This document shows positions 18,113 through 29,003 of a stretch of 60,000 bases of DNA, piece after piece. Every line of letters starts with the position of its first letter. The stretch's first letter is position 1. The position numbers and the translations under genes are program-made. The stretch lies in assembly GCA_014529385.2 (NCBI GenBank), contig CM043959.1:88211529-88271528 (forward strand). Direction: 5' to 3'. The notes beneath the pieces were generated by a model. The model was not told the origin of the DNA and made no database searches. It saw only the letters and a list, made by a program, of their open reading frames with translations. Origin of the DNA: Adiantum capillus-veneris (taxonomy: Eukaryota; Streptophyta; Polypodiopsida; Polypodiales; Pteridaceae).

Positions 18113-21100
18113 TGCATGAGGAAGATGATATGGACACTTTCATTGCTGGTTTCAAGGATATCAATGAGAAACTTATTTATGTAGGTGAAGTCATTTCAGA
18201 CAGCTCCCTTGTGCAGACTGTTGTTGATGCCTTGCGAGATTCTTACCAGAATTTTGCACGTACTTGGAGACTTATGACCCAAGGAAATCCCGAAGTTGTC
18301 TAGTTTGATGCATTGTGCACATTGCTGCTGCACCCTAGACAGAGTATAGTTGAACATACCTTTATTGATGCTCAAAGAAAAGGTGGTAATAGCAAAGTAG
18401 CCACTTATCATGATTCTTCTGTGAGTGAAAAATCACATGTTCCTTATGCTTCTGACAGAAATTCGTATGAGAATTCTAGTGATAATGGTAAAAAGAAGAT
18501 GCTTTGCCATTATTGTAAAGCTAATGATCACTTGATCAAGCATTGTCCTAAGTTGAAGGCCAAAGAGGCTAAGAAGAAAGAGGGTGGTTTCACTGCAAAT
18601 GTTGGTACCACTACAAATGCATCTATTGTTGAGTCTTATGTGAAAGGAAACTGTGATGTTGATGTTGATGCAGAATGGGATTTTAGTGCAGAGTGCACTT
18701 ATAATCCTGCTGTCCATGATGCATGCATGTTAGTTGTTTGATGTGGATTCACATGTGTGGTATTTTGACAGTGGTGCTACAAAGCACATTACCTCACATG
18801 GTGGTTTGTTTACCTCTCTTGAGTCTGTCCCTCATGAGAATTCAGTTACTTGTGTCAACAATGCCTCTTATCCGGTTCAGGAGCTGGAAAGATTGTGCTT
18901 ACTGCTACAATGGTAGTTCTTTCGCACTTTGATACATTGTATGTACCTGGGATCAATAAGAATTTTTTGTTTGTATCTGCACTTGCTAGACTTGGACTTG
19001 TTGTTAAGTTTATGGATGATAGATGTATAGTACAAGATCTCAGTTTAGGTGATGAAATTGTTACATCTGGCATTTTATGACGTGGGTTGTATAAGCTCAC
19101 TTTGTATGACAAGTGTGGGCAAAGTTTTGCAAATGCAATTGTGGATTCTAAGGCTATTCAGATGCAAAACTCTGGCATGCACGTTTTGGACATTTGAATT
19201 TTGCCAGTTTGATGCGCTTGCAGAAATCCGATATGGTTGCTTCTTTGCAGCCTCTTGAGGCACCTATTAAACATATTTATGAATAAATTTTTTTGGGTAA
19301 GATGCAGCGTTTGAAGTTTTCAAAGGATGGTTCAATTAGGGCCATATGCAGATTGCAGCTTGTGCATAGTGATGTTTGTGGGCCCATGCAAACTCCATTC
19401 TTGGGCAATTACCTTTAATTCGTGACTTTCATTGATGATTCTCCAGGCATGCATGGGTATATCCACTTAAAGCAAAGTACAAAGTGTTTATGTGCTTCAA
19501 ACAATTTTTGGCTATGGCTAAAAATGTATCGAAATGTACTATGGGCACCTTCCTTTCCGATCGAGGGTGGGAGTATATGTCTCATGAATTTAATGCATTT
19601 CTGGCTACTCGTGGGATAAAACACCAATGTACAATGCCTTATACGTCTCAACAAAATGGTGTTGTTGAGAGGAAAAATAGGTCACTTACGAAAATGGCAC
19701 AATGTATGGTCAAAAGTCAAGCTTCGTTGCATTCGTTTTGGCTTGGGGCCATCATGTGTGCCACTTATGTATTAAACAGGTGTCTTACAAAAGCTTTGCA
19801 GTCTATGACTCTATATGAAGCATGGCATGACAGAAAGCCTTCTATTGAGCACATGGCTGTTTGGCATATGCTTTGGTGCCACAAACACAATGCAAAAAAT
19901 TGGATGATAAAGTTGTCAAATGTATTTTTGTTGGTTATAGTGCTGAAAGCAAAGGTTTCAGGTTGTATCATCCACAAACAGAGTGTATCTTGGTCACACT
20001 GGATGTTGCGTTTGTGGAAAATTCTATTCGGCCCTTGTTGTCATGTACTAGAGACAAGAATGTAAGCTCACATGACATTTATGACACTTTATTGCCTCTT
20101 TTCAGTGATGGAAGTTTGAATGTGAATTCCAATGAGGCAAATATACAGCATATGGGGTTTTTCAAAATGTTATAGATCAACCTATGACTCAGTCTATGGG
20201 GGTTTTTGAAAATGTTATAGATCAACCTATTACTAATGCAGATATACATGATGTACTTGATGAGGAAAGGGCTGAGAATGAGCAAGCTAGAGGTATGCCT
20301 AAATGGCTGGTGCATACTTTGCGTGACAGTAAATTGGATGCACCTTTGTCTAAATGTACTTGTTCAGGTTCTCTCCATGCATCTTATGCATCCGATTGTT
20401 ATACTTTGGCTGTGTCTAACTTACATGATGTTGAGGAACCTCTATCTTTTGATGAAGCACATAATTTAGAAAATTGGATGGCTGCCATGCAATCAGAATA
20501 TGATGCACTTATAGAAAATGACACATGGACTTTATGTGATTTGCCTCCTGGAAAAAAAGACCATTGGTACAAAGTGGGTTTACAAGTTGAAACGTAACCC
20601 GGATGGTGAGATTGATCGCAATAAGGCTCAACTTGTTGCAAAAGGTTATGCACACAACAAAGGCATAGATTATAAAGAGACTTTTGCTCCCTCTTGTTGT
20701 ATGACTACTGTGCGTTTTCTATGTGCATTGGCAGCTCATTTTGGTTGAGATGTACATCAATCTGACATTGTTACTGATTTCTTGAACGGTGACATATTTG
20801 AGGAAGTTTATGTAACGCAGCCTCGCGGTTTTGTCAAGAAAGGACAAGAGGATAAAGTGTGCAGATGTAAGAAAGCTTTGTATGGGCTGAAGCAATCTCC
20901 TCGTGCTTGGTATGAGAAGGTTGACACTCATTTGGTCAAATGAGGCTTTTGTAATAGTCCAACAGAAAACACATTGTATGTCAAGCATGGGTGATGTACT
21001 TCTCATTGTGGTTCTTTATGTGGATGATTTTTTGATCACTGGACCAAATGAGAGGCATATTTCTAAATTTAAGGCTGATTTGAATGCTAATTTTAATATG

Positions 21101-22070
21101 AAAGATTTGAGGCTATTGCATCATTACTTGGGTAGAAAATTTAGGCAGTGTGATGGTGGTATTGCCTTGTGTCAAACAAGTTACAAAGAGACATTTCTAT
21201 GTCAAACTGCTATATGTAGGCAAGAGCTCGATGGGCATGTTTAAAACCTGAAAAGGTGTTGAACCGTAAGGCTTGGCGTACATCCTTCAACTCTTTGGAC
21301 TTGAGGATTGCAAACCTATTGCCACTCCCATGGAAACAGGTTTGAAACTGAGTCTTCATGATGTTGGTAATCTTGCTGGTGTCACTCTTTACCAAACTAT
21401 TGTTGGTTGCCTCATTTATGTATACAACACAAGGCCGGATACTTAGTTTGGACTCTTACAAGGCCGGATACTTAGTTGAGCAAATTTATGCATAGCCTAG
21501 GGTCTAAGCACTGGCAGGCTGTCCAAAGGATTTTCCGCTACTTGAGTGGCACTTTGCATCTTTGCTTGTTTTATCCCAAGGGAGGATCATTGCCGCCAGA
21601 CTTACATGCTTTTTTGGACTCTGATTGGGCTTTTTGTTTTTACACGCGAGTGTCAAGTGCTTTTTGGTTCATGCTTGGCAGTTCATGTATATCATGGTTG
21701 AGCAAGAAGCAACCTACTGTGGCCACTTCTAGTTGTGAGACTAAGTACATGGAAGACTTTACAGCTACGATTGAGTGTATGGCTCAGATGCCTTATGGTT
21801 AATTTGGGTGTTGGACAACACACTGCCAACACTATCTACACTGGCATTCAAAGCGCATTGGCAGTTGCGAGGAACCTAGTTTTTCATGCTCGCACAAAGC
21901 ACATTGAAGTGCATCACAAATATGTCACGGAGAGGCTCTCAGTAGGAGAGATCAGCTTGGCTTATGTGCCAACGCAGGATAACCTTGCAGATCTTTTCAC
22001 AAAGGCATTATCTCATGAGAAAGTTGAAGCTTTCCAAAAAGGTTTGGGCTTACTCCCCTTTGTGGATTGA
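18102..22070 (+). pseudogene. gag-pol: Ty1/copia Gag C-terminus and Pol (AP, INT, RT, RH)
   Basis: In order: Gag helices (18102-18300); zinc knuckle CHYCKANDHLIKHC (about 18509-18550); protease WYFDSGATKHITS (about 18758); pre-integrase HARFGHLNF; integrase LVHSDVCGP, SDRGWEYMSHEF and QQNGVVERKN carrying the D, D and E (19360-19700); reverse transcriptase [30 protein letters not shown] and catalytic YVDD (20560-21040); and RNase H DSDWAF, SCETKYM, ARTKHIEVHHKYV, ending LLPFVD with TGA. The order AP-INT-RT-RH is the copia order. Frame changes or stops occur near 18740, 18890, 19078, 19290, 19620, 19860, 20165, 20575, 20747, 20942, 21250 and 21800. Short tandem duplications lie at 20151-20233 and 21430-21475. 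Confidence 0.92.
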
Positions 22071-22129
22071 TCATGTCATCAGGGCATGGCACTTCCCTTT
22101 ACTCTATGTGCGAGCTCTCGTTCATTGCA

Positions 22130-22374
22130 TCACTCCACGGGGGATTTGTTACCATATACATGTGGTAGTGATGTGTGTGAACACACTTAGGACCACCGAG
22201 GCATTTTTCCCCTCACTAGGAGGTTTTTTGCCCCGTGCATTGTATATACGTCCATCATTCTAGGGCTATCTATCTTTCCAATTCACATTAAGTAATAGAC
22301 TTTCTGTTGTGTACCTTGAGCTTCCTTTGTCTTCTCTAAGCTGTGTGTATTTTCTTGCAACCCTAATTCCAACA
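22130..22374 (+). repeat. Copia polypurine tract and 3' LTR
   Basis: A purine-rich CACGGGGGAT lies just before TGTTACCATATACATG, the probable LTR start at 22147. The LTR would end ...CCTAATTCCAACA at 22374, giving 228 bp with TG...CA ends, 77 bp past the pol stop. No second copy exists upstream of the gag at 6459. Confidence 0.6.
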
Positions 22375-22849
22375 CTTGCTTGAGACTCTCAATATTCTTC
22401 AGCTTCCTTTGTCTTTGTCTAAGTCCAAGCTCTGTCCTCTTTCTTCTGACTTTGTTCAACAATGATTGGAGGTTCTCTACCTTCTCCTTGATTTCTTGAA
22501 GCTGATGAGAAAGAGAATCCTTGAACTATAGTAGAAAATGGTTTTCCAGGTTAAGAATTTTCCTCTCTGCGGCAAGGTTTTGTGTATAGCCTAATAGCCC
22601 TTTCATACCATCTCCTACAAATCTCATCAATGAAGAACAATTGAAGAATGTTGAGGTGCATTTAGTGACAGGGTCTATGGGATACAATCTACCATATGTT
22701 CATAGATCAATGTGCTTATTTTTTTCTAATCTCAATGCTTCTATGGCAGAAGGAGGAGTTTCACAAAGCCTATTTCTTGTTTGGAGAGGGGAATATTCAT
22801 CTTCCAACTCGACATGGAGACGATAGATACCTCTTTTAGCAGGATTCAT
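22375..22849 (-). pseudogene. Coiled-coil gag-like relic, copy 2
   Basis: From an ATG at 22849 reading leftward: MNPAKRGIYRLHVELEDEYS, TPPSAIEALRLEKNKHIDLW, later ILNLENHFLLQFKDSLSHQL, IKEKVENLQSLLNK and RQRKLKNIESLK, with a few breaks. Copy 1 at 1-420 has the same order on the other strand. The heptad pattern after IKEKVENL suggests a coiled coil. It ends at the copia LTR border. It could be the Gag of the gypsy element whose Pol is at 3713-6360, but no zinc knuckle or protease is present to prove it. Confidence 0.5.
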
Positions 22850-22928
22850 GGAAATGATTTGGGGAAGATAATGATTTGGATATGGTGCAGAGAAAGGTGT
22901 AGTGTGTGAGTGATTGAGGGGTACACTT

Positions 22929-24475
22929 TGTAATGGAATTGGCCTATTTAACTTGAGAGTAGCGGAAATTAATGAGAGTACTTTTGAGAAATGACTTTGT
23001 GAGCATAGCGGGTGAACATAGTTGAAGATAGCAACATAATCATAGCAATCAGTTAACTTGGCATGAACAATAATTTTGCAAGAGAGAGAATTTAGAGAAC
23101 ATGACAACAATTGAGGACCGGATTTAAGTGGAGTCGGTCCCCCCTCCAATAGGCATTTGTACTATGATTTCTCCCATTAAGAGAGACTTGTTACAATACA
23201 ATATTTGTGTTCCTTGTGACCTAGGTGATGCAATGAAGATGGAAAGCTTCATGCATCACAAACATAACATAAACTTGAAGAAAGGTTTAACTATCCCAAG
23301 CCTCAATCCCAAGACCTCAAACACCTTCGAAGGTGGAGAGAGCTAGCAGGGAATGAGGATAGGGAAGAGGAAGAAGAAACATTTCGTAGGAGAAAGAATT
23401 AGTTCCTCACTTATCATAACTCTTGTTGCTAGCATACATAATAGCATAGTAATGAAGAAGAAGGAGATGGCAAGCTTAAGCATTGAAGCATGGCTCTTGG
23501 TTGGATTTGCACTCCATAGCCAAGAGTGTTGGTGTAGGCTCTCAACCTCTACTTGCTTGGAGAAGGAGAGGGAGCTCTTGCACTTTGCATAGCACACAAT
23601 GAGAGTGTTTGTGAGTGTGTGTGCGTGAGTATACCCCCTAAGCAACCCCCTAGCTTGCTTGGGTCGACCCCCCCTTGTAGCTCATGCTTGACGCTCATTG
23701 GACCCCTCCAGGCCTAGCCAATCATAAGCAGGAGGCATTACAAGCAACAAGGGTAGCCTTGAGACAAGTGTCCCCCTTTCCCCTTTGAGAGAGAGGGCTA
23801 GATAAATGCTAAATCAATTAATTAAATCTCCTAATTTATTATTGGACCCCTTGGGTGGACAACCAATAGGCTTCAGGCACACCATGAGGGCAACATGAGG
23901 AGGAACTTGACAAGTGTCCCTTTTGCTTTCTTTGTACCATGCATGCCTTGTGTGAGTGTGTGGGTGTTCTCTCTCATCCCCCCTCATGTAGGGCTCGCCC
24001 CCTCCTTGTAGGGATTGAATCTTTGACTTTTTGACACCTCAAGCCCCTCATGCATAGGCCCAGTTCCCACCACAAGCTTGGCTCTTAAGCACTTTAAGCT
24101 TGGGCTGGGTTCTCACCTCAAGTGCAACCCTAGCATCTCAAGCATGTCAAGCACCTCAAGCATCTCAATAATTAAGCACCTCAAGCATCTCAAGCACCTC
24201 AATCATCAAGCATGACAAGCAGGACAAGCACCTCGAGCTGGGTCGGGTTCCCGCGCCTCAAGGTCAGCCCTAGCTTACCTAAGGTCAAAGGACTTTTACA
24301 CACGTTATTGGAGGTCTTCAATAAAGATAACCCTAAGGTCTTATGCTCCATTGGTTAGCCTTGCTCTTTGATATACCATCTCTCATTTGGGTCCCTTTAC
24401 CATTTGCCCCATGTTGAGATAGATCTATAAGCACATATCTATATCTTAACCCTTGTTCCCGTTTATTCTCCCACT
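22929..24475. repeat. LTR-like repeat, long copy 2
   Basis: Direct repeat of 1709-3305, starting TGTAATGGAATTGGCC and ending near CTCCCACT. It includes the conserved short frame (23128-23346) and the 'aagcacctc' minisatellite near 24085-24240. The flanking 5 bases do not match those of copy 1. Confidence 0.6.
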
Positions 24476-24739
24476 GTATTTTCACCAAGAACTGGAGAAT
24501 GTGGAGACAAAGATTGATGCAAGTTTAATAAATAGCAGTAGCAATGAGCCAAAGCCATCTCTCATTTGGGCCCCTTTACCATTTGCCCCATGTTGAGATA
24601 GATCTATAAGCACATGTCTATATCTTAACCCTTGTTCCTGTTTATTCTCCCACTGTATTTTCACTAAGAATTGGAGAATGTGGAGAAAAAGATTGATACA
24701 AGTTTAATAAATAGCAGTAGCAATGAGCCAAAGCCGATA
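24374..24739 (+). repeat. Tandem duplication, about 182-bp unit, 2 copies
   Basis: The segment from ccatctctcatttggg to caatgagccaaagcc occurs twice in a row, with few differences. It spans the end of the LTR-like repeat and its flank, so the duplication happened after that repeat was in place. Confidence 0.9.
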
Positions 24740-24795
24740 ACACAAGAAGTTTTGGACAAATTCTCACAATATTTCCCACATTGTGACTTAACCTC

Positions 24796-24875
24796 AACAT
24801 CATGAGCTTCTGTGAGGGAGGCGCCGCATACCTAGCTAGGTATGCGGTGCCTCTCAAGCAGAAGCTCATGATGTT
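24796..24875. repeat. 80-bp near-perfect palindrome
   Basis: The two 40-bp halves pair at 35 of 40 positions around the centre CCTAG|CTAGG (24835/24836). The outer 17 bp and inner 12 bp are perfect. A transcript would fold into a long hairpin with no loop to speak of. It is not explained by the neighbouring repeats. Confidence 0.9.
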
Positions 24876-25280
24876 ATGCATTTTATGAAAAACAATGGGA
24901 ATGACTCCGTTTTCCTACATGAGAAAATTTCTAAATCTTCTTGTGTAAGATGGGATCTAGAATTACAAGCATTGCCAGATCCAGATATTAATTTGGAGAA
25001 TAAAGAGAGAAAACCGGTGTAGAAGGAGCTTCAACAGCACCCTTTGAAGATGACTTTTCAAATGCCACAAGCAATTTGGATACCCAATCCGACATCAATA
25101 AATCCACCCCAAGCTAGAGGTAAGTGCTTTGTCAAAGGGACTATCACAACAACAAATCTGGATTATCCCTATGATCTCGTCATCAATAAATTCACCCAAG
25201 CTAGAGATAAGTGCTTTGCAGGGACTATCACAACTACAAATTTTGATTATGCTTGTGGTCTCATCATGTCCCTTTTACTG
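24876..25280 (+). other. Coding-like stretch, unrecognised
   Basis: A plus-strand frame reads MHFMKNNGNDSVFLHEKISK, then LELQALPDPDINLENKERKP and, after a stop, a duplicated phrase GTITTTNLDY / GTITTTNFDY with ARGKCF / ARDKCF. It looks like decayed coding sequence of an unknown transposon protein. No family was assigned. Confidence 0.3.
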
Positions 25281-25288
25281 TGATTGGG

Positions 25289-25319
<31 letters not shown>

Positions 25320-25331
25320 CGCACACACACA
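25289..25331. repeat. (CA)n microsatellite
   Basis: CA units with a few CG interruptions. Confidence 0.95.
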
Positions 25332-25729
25332 ACCTTTTACATGAGTTGATTTCTTTGCATCGCAAATGTATGCAGCACGTAAATATTTTGTTGATCCTTT
25401 GTGGACCTCGAAGCAAGAAAAGAAAGATATTCTAGCTTCATTGAATGGAACTTTAACTTGACATTGGTGGTCTAGAAAAGAATTTAGCTGATTGGAAAAG
25501 TGATCATTGTATTTTGTTCAATAATAGTGGTGCCTCTAAAATAGATATTTTTGTCACATCTCTTGAAATTACTAAGAGGTGCATTAGCACGTACCTACTC
25601 GAAAGTTCATTGAGAGTTCAACAATTTCACATTTTTTTCAAGTCTTAGTGTTTCAAATGTTGTACATTGAGCTCTTGATATCTTTAGTGTCATCAACGAT
25701 AGGCACATGTCGCATCTTGAGCTCTCAAT
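25332..25729. other. No supported feature
   Basis: AT-rich sequence without an open frame or recognised repeat. Confidence 0.3.
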
Positions 25730-27475
25730 ATAGAACTCATTGATAACTTGTCATGCTGTGGTAAGTGCCCCACATATACAAAAAAGAACACCTTGGAGCA
25801 GCTTTCCCTTATCCATGTTGGCCATACCCTGCAATAAGCACAATCTAGAAGACAATGTGTCAACAAAGACATGCTCTTTCAAACAGCCTAGAGCTTTTTT
25901 TGCACTGCGTATGTTGGACACAACGTATAGTCTAAGAGATGACATCCCATCCAGAAGCTCATCAATGACTTGCTCTTACTATTTTACTGCACTTAGCATA
26001 CATAGTGAATAGTTTCTCAAATAATCCAACATGTGCGCATGTTAGCTTCAAAAAGTGCATTGAAAAAGACTACACTTGGATAGGAAGCTCGTAAATAATT
26101 TGTTGATTTAAAAGTACACCAGACTTGGCATACACAGTGTGGCATACATGTCTAATATTGTTGCCAAAGCAAGACGATGTTTTTCAACAGCCCTTGACTA
26201 CAGATCTCATCAACATGCCTTAAGAATGCAAGTATAGTTAATTGCATTTGGAGAGTTGCCCTAGCTCCCGTTTGCTAAAAATAGCCAAGAGCTTCTTAAA
26301 TCGTTTAAATCACAATCATAGGTTAATGCAAGTCAATGGCTTGCATGATGCCACATGCCTAGTACATATTTGGACAGAAGCCTTGGCTATATTTATTGCT
26401 TGCCACACATGAAGACGTTTTTCAACAGCCCTAGATTTATTGTTATCATGAATTTGTTTACCCTTATCAATTTGCAAGCATAGGCGGTCGCACTCGGAGA
26501 GAAACTCTGCCTTCATGTTTGCTAAAAACAGCCCCTAGTAGGCATATTTGGAGAGAAGCCTCGGCTGCATTTTTTGCTTTCCACACACGACGTTTTTCAA
26601 CAGCCCCATATTTTTTGTTCTCATCATGAGTTTATATGCCCATGTCAATGTCTTGAAAACCGCAAGCATAGGTGGTCGCACTCGGAGAGAAACACTGCCT
26701 TCATGTTTGCTAAAACCAGCCCCTATTTGGCATATTTGGAGAGAAGCCTCGGCTGCATTCTTTGCTTTCCACACACGACGTTTTTCAACAGCCCCATAAT
26801 TTTTGTTCTCATCATGAGTTTATTTGCCCATGTCAATGTCTTGAAAACCGCACACTGGGAGAGAAGCACTGGCTTCATGTTTGCTAAATACAGCCTAGGA
26901 CTTCCTTGCCCTGCTCTTATTCGACATATCCTGCAATCAAGGCAGTGGAAGAAATGCATGTTGACCAAGCTTTGTGAAACATGACCTTGTTTTTTCCAAT
27001 AGTCTGTTACAATTAATCTCATCATGGATTTGTCTACCATGTCAAATTCTTCCATTTGTGACAGATAACTGCAAGTGTAAATGATCGCACTTGAAGAGAA
27101 ACCATGGCTTCATATTCATTGAAAACAACCTAGAGCTTCCAACCCTATCACATGCCTACAGAATGCAAGCTTGGGTGGCTGCATTAAGAGCGAAGACCTT
27201 GCTTGGCATTGTTGAAAATAATTGAGAGCATCGTGGCCCTGCCCATGTTGGAAAATCCTTACAAAAAGTGCACTCCAAAAGGTTATATCCCAGAGAGGAA
27301 GCTCGCTAAGAACTTGTATAATAAAAAACACACAATAGTTGGCATACATGTTTATCAGAGCATTGCCAAGCAAGACAATATTTTTCAAAAGCCCCTGCCT
27401 ACACATCTCATCATTGAATTTGTATCCAAGTCTACATCTTGTATGATAAACATGCCTTCATAACTCAAAGTGGCT
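25730..27475 (-). pseudogene. PPR-gene relic, tandemly amplified
   Basis: Read leftward, fragments match plant PLS-type PPR proteins. At 27406-27116: LLKNIVLLGNALINMYA, then LPLWDITFWSALFVRIFQHG and QGHDALNYFQQCQ, equivalent to the usual GNALIDMYAKCG / DVVSWNALIAGYAQHG modules. At 26516-26316: DKGKQIHDNN. Such proteins bind organelle RNA, but every piece here is shifted or stopped. Phrases such as 'ggagagaagcctcggctgc' recur about every 190 bp. The relic continues at 38500-38800 on the far side of an inserted gypsy element. Confidence 0.7.
26350..26870. repeat. Tandem repeat, about 190-bp unit, nearly 3 copies
   Basis: The unit runs from 'catatttgga(g/c)agaagcct' to 'ttcatgtttgctaaaa(a/c)cagcc'. 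Copies start near 26363, 26543 and 26726; the last is shortened. The second and third are nearly identical over their shared part, so this is recent amplification within a PPR relic. Confidence 0.85.
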
Positions 27476-27740
27476 TGTAACTGGCTGCCCTACTGCTAGG
27501 CGGTGCAAGACAGCAAAACAGTAATTTTGAGCTTTGAAAACCAGAATTTTAGCACGTGCTAATGTATATATTAGACAGAGTAATTAGAAGACAGAGAGAC
27601 TACATAGTAGAGATGGAATCAAGAGAGATGGAGAGGCAGAATTCCTCCCCTACGCGTTACTAGCCCTTGAATAGGCACCCCTTTTGGTCCCTTTTTTTGT
27701 TTATGTAAAGAGTTACAAAAGAGAGATGGCGCCCTCTTGT

Positions 27741-27811
<71 letters not shown>

Positions 27812-28358
27812 AGCATTAACCTTTACAATTGGCTAAATCACCCTCTTAAATAGAGATGTGTGTGTGTGTGTGTATCATAGACCAAGTGCCAAGTGTTTGC
27901 TTTTTCCTCTTCTGTTTGAGCCTCTAATGGGTTGTTTTGGACGAGTGGCCAATTCTTCACCTATGTTTGTGGTCGCCTGGTGCCTGCCGTGCTTGAATTG
28001 CAACCTCTCATGGAAGCACTCTAATTGCTTTGCATGATCTCCTACCTGCCATGCATGGACTCTAGTTAACCTGGATACAATGCTACCTGACTCCAGTTGA
28101 CTTGCATCCATGCATGGGCCTTCCAAGTGTCTACCTGCCTTGCATGTTTGCCAATTCCTAGGCGCCAATAGCTTGCTCCTCTCTCTGCATCCTTTGCTAG
28201 GGTATGGTCCCTGTGCATCCCCTTGCTAGTTCTCTTCTCTTGGCCACCTTGCACAAGTTGGTATTCAATGTCCTGCAAGAACTTCAATCTCTTGCAAGAA
28301 CTTAGCTATGGAGTTGCAATTGCAGATAGGCAATGTGCAATGGCCAAAATCGGTGACA
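27476..28358 (-). repeat. Gypsy LTR (3' LTR by orientation), 883 bp
   Basis: Runs from TGTAAC (27476) to ...AATCGGTGACA (28358) on the plus strand, and is homologous to 37945-38499, which is preceded on the minus strand by a primer site and gag. Outside both lie PPR relic sequences that would join smoothly (...catgccttcataactc / gatcgcatttagagag), so the two LTRs mark one insertion spanning 27476-38499. The 5-bp flanks (tggct and gtgct) match only partly. A GT/GA microsatellite and extra sequence make this copy longer. Confidence 0.65.
27737..27810. repeat. Compound (GT)n(GA)n microsatellite
   Basis: About 13 GT units run directly into about 22 GA units. A second short GT run is at 27858-27873. 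Confidence 0.95.
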
Positions 28359-28411
28359 TTCCTTTATCGTCCCCGATTACATCCGTAAATTTTAGTAACC
28401 ATGGCTGAAAA

Positions 28412-28939
28412 TGTCACAAACTGGTGATGTGGCACCCTTCTGACCACAGGACGAGGGGCCCCTGATGAAATGCACCGGCAGGCTGAAATGCTGATGTGGC
28501 AGCCCGGAAATTCTGCTGGAAATTGTGCTCGACTGTCCGTACAGTTCTTTCGTATATTACTCTGATGATGTGGCAGTCCGTACACTTTGCATAAATTGCA
28601 TTGGCTGTTTTTAGAAGCTTTTGGAAAGACCAATTGCTTTTGAGTTAAAAGATTTTGGGGCTCTGCTTTTGGGCATCCCTTGTACCAATAAATTAGTCGG
28701 TTGGGCCTCATTACTCAAAGCATCTGAACGCAGAGTCTGAGAGTGAGCGCGTGCTGACTCTCTTGTACTTTGAACACAGATTAATATAAAAAGAAATACC
28801 GAAAGGGGCGCTAGCCTTTGGGGCCAATACCTCTGGGCACGGAACTACGCCTGGGCGTGTCGTCTTTGTGAATTGTTTTAAAGTGAATCTCTGTTGTTTC
28901 GCGGTACAATCTTGACTTGGGGTGTCCAAGTTTGTTACA
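28412..28939 (+). repeat. Gypsy 5' LTR, 528 bp
   Basis: Begins TGTCACAAACTGGTGATG and ends GTCCAAGTTTGTTACA, two bases before a tRNA-Met-type primer site. It contains the shared LTR core AAATACCGAAAGGGGCGC at about 28794-28811, after an AT-rich stretch. Confidence 0.9.
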
Positions 28940-28940
28940 G

Positions 28941-28952
28941 TGGTATCAGAGC
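28941..28952 (+). promoter_or_regulatory. Primer-binding site, TGGTATCAGAGC
   Basis: Exact complement of the 3' end of plant initiator tRNA-Met, the usual first-strand primer of plant LTR elements. Confidence 0.95.
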
Positions 28953-29003
28953 ACGGCCGATTTCTCTTTTACCGCGAAATCCAATCCTTTTCTCGCGACA
29001 CTT

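Noticed and set aside
1709-24475. The two 1.6 kb repeats as a proven LTR pair of one 22.8 kb gypsy element
   Set aside because: TG...CA ends and order fit, but no primer site, polypurine tract or matching flank duplication was found, so it is left as a hypothesis.
26236-27475. A working PPR gene
   Set aside because: Every module is broken by stops or shifts, and the region is tandemly amplified.
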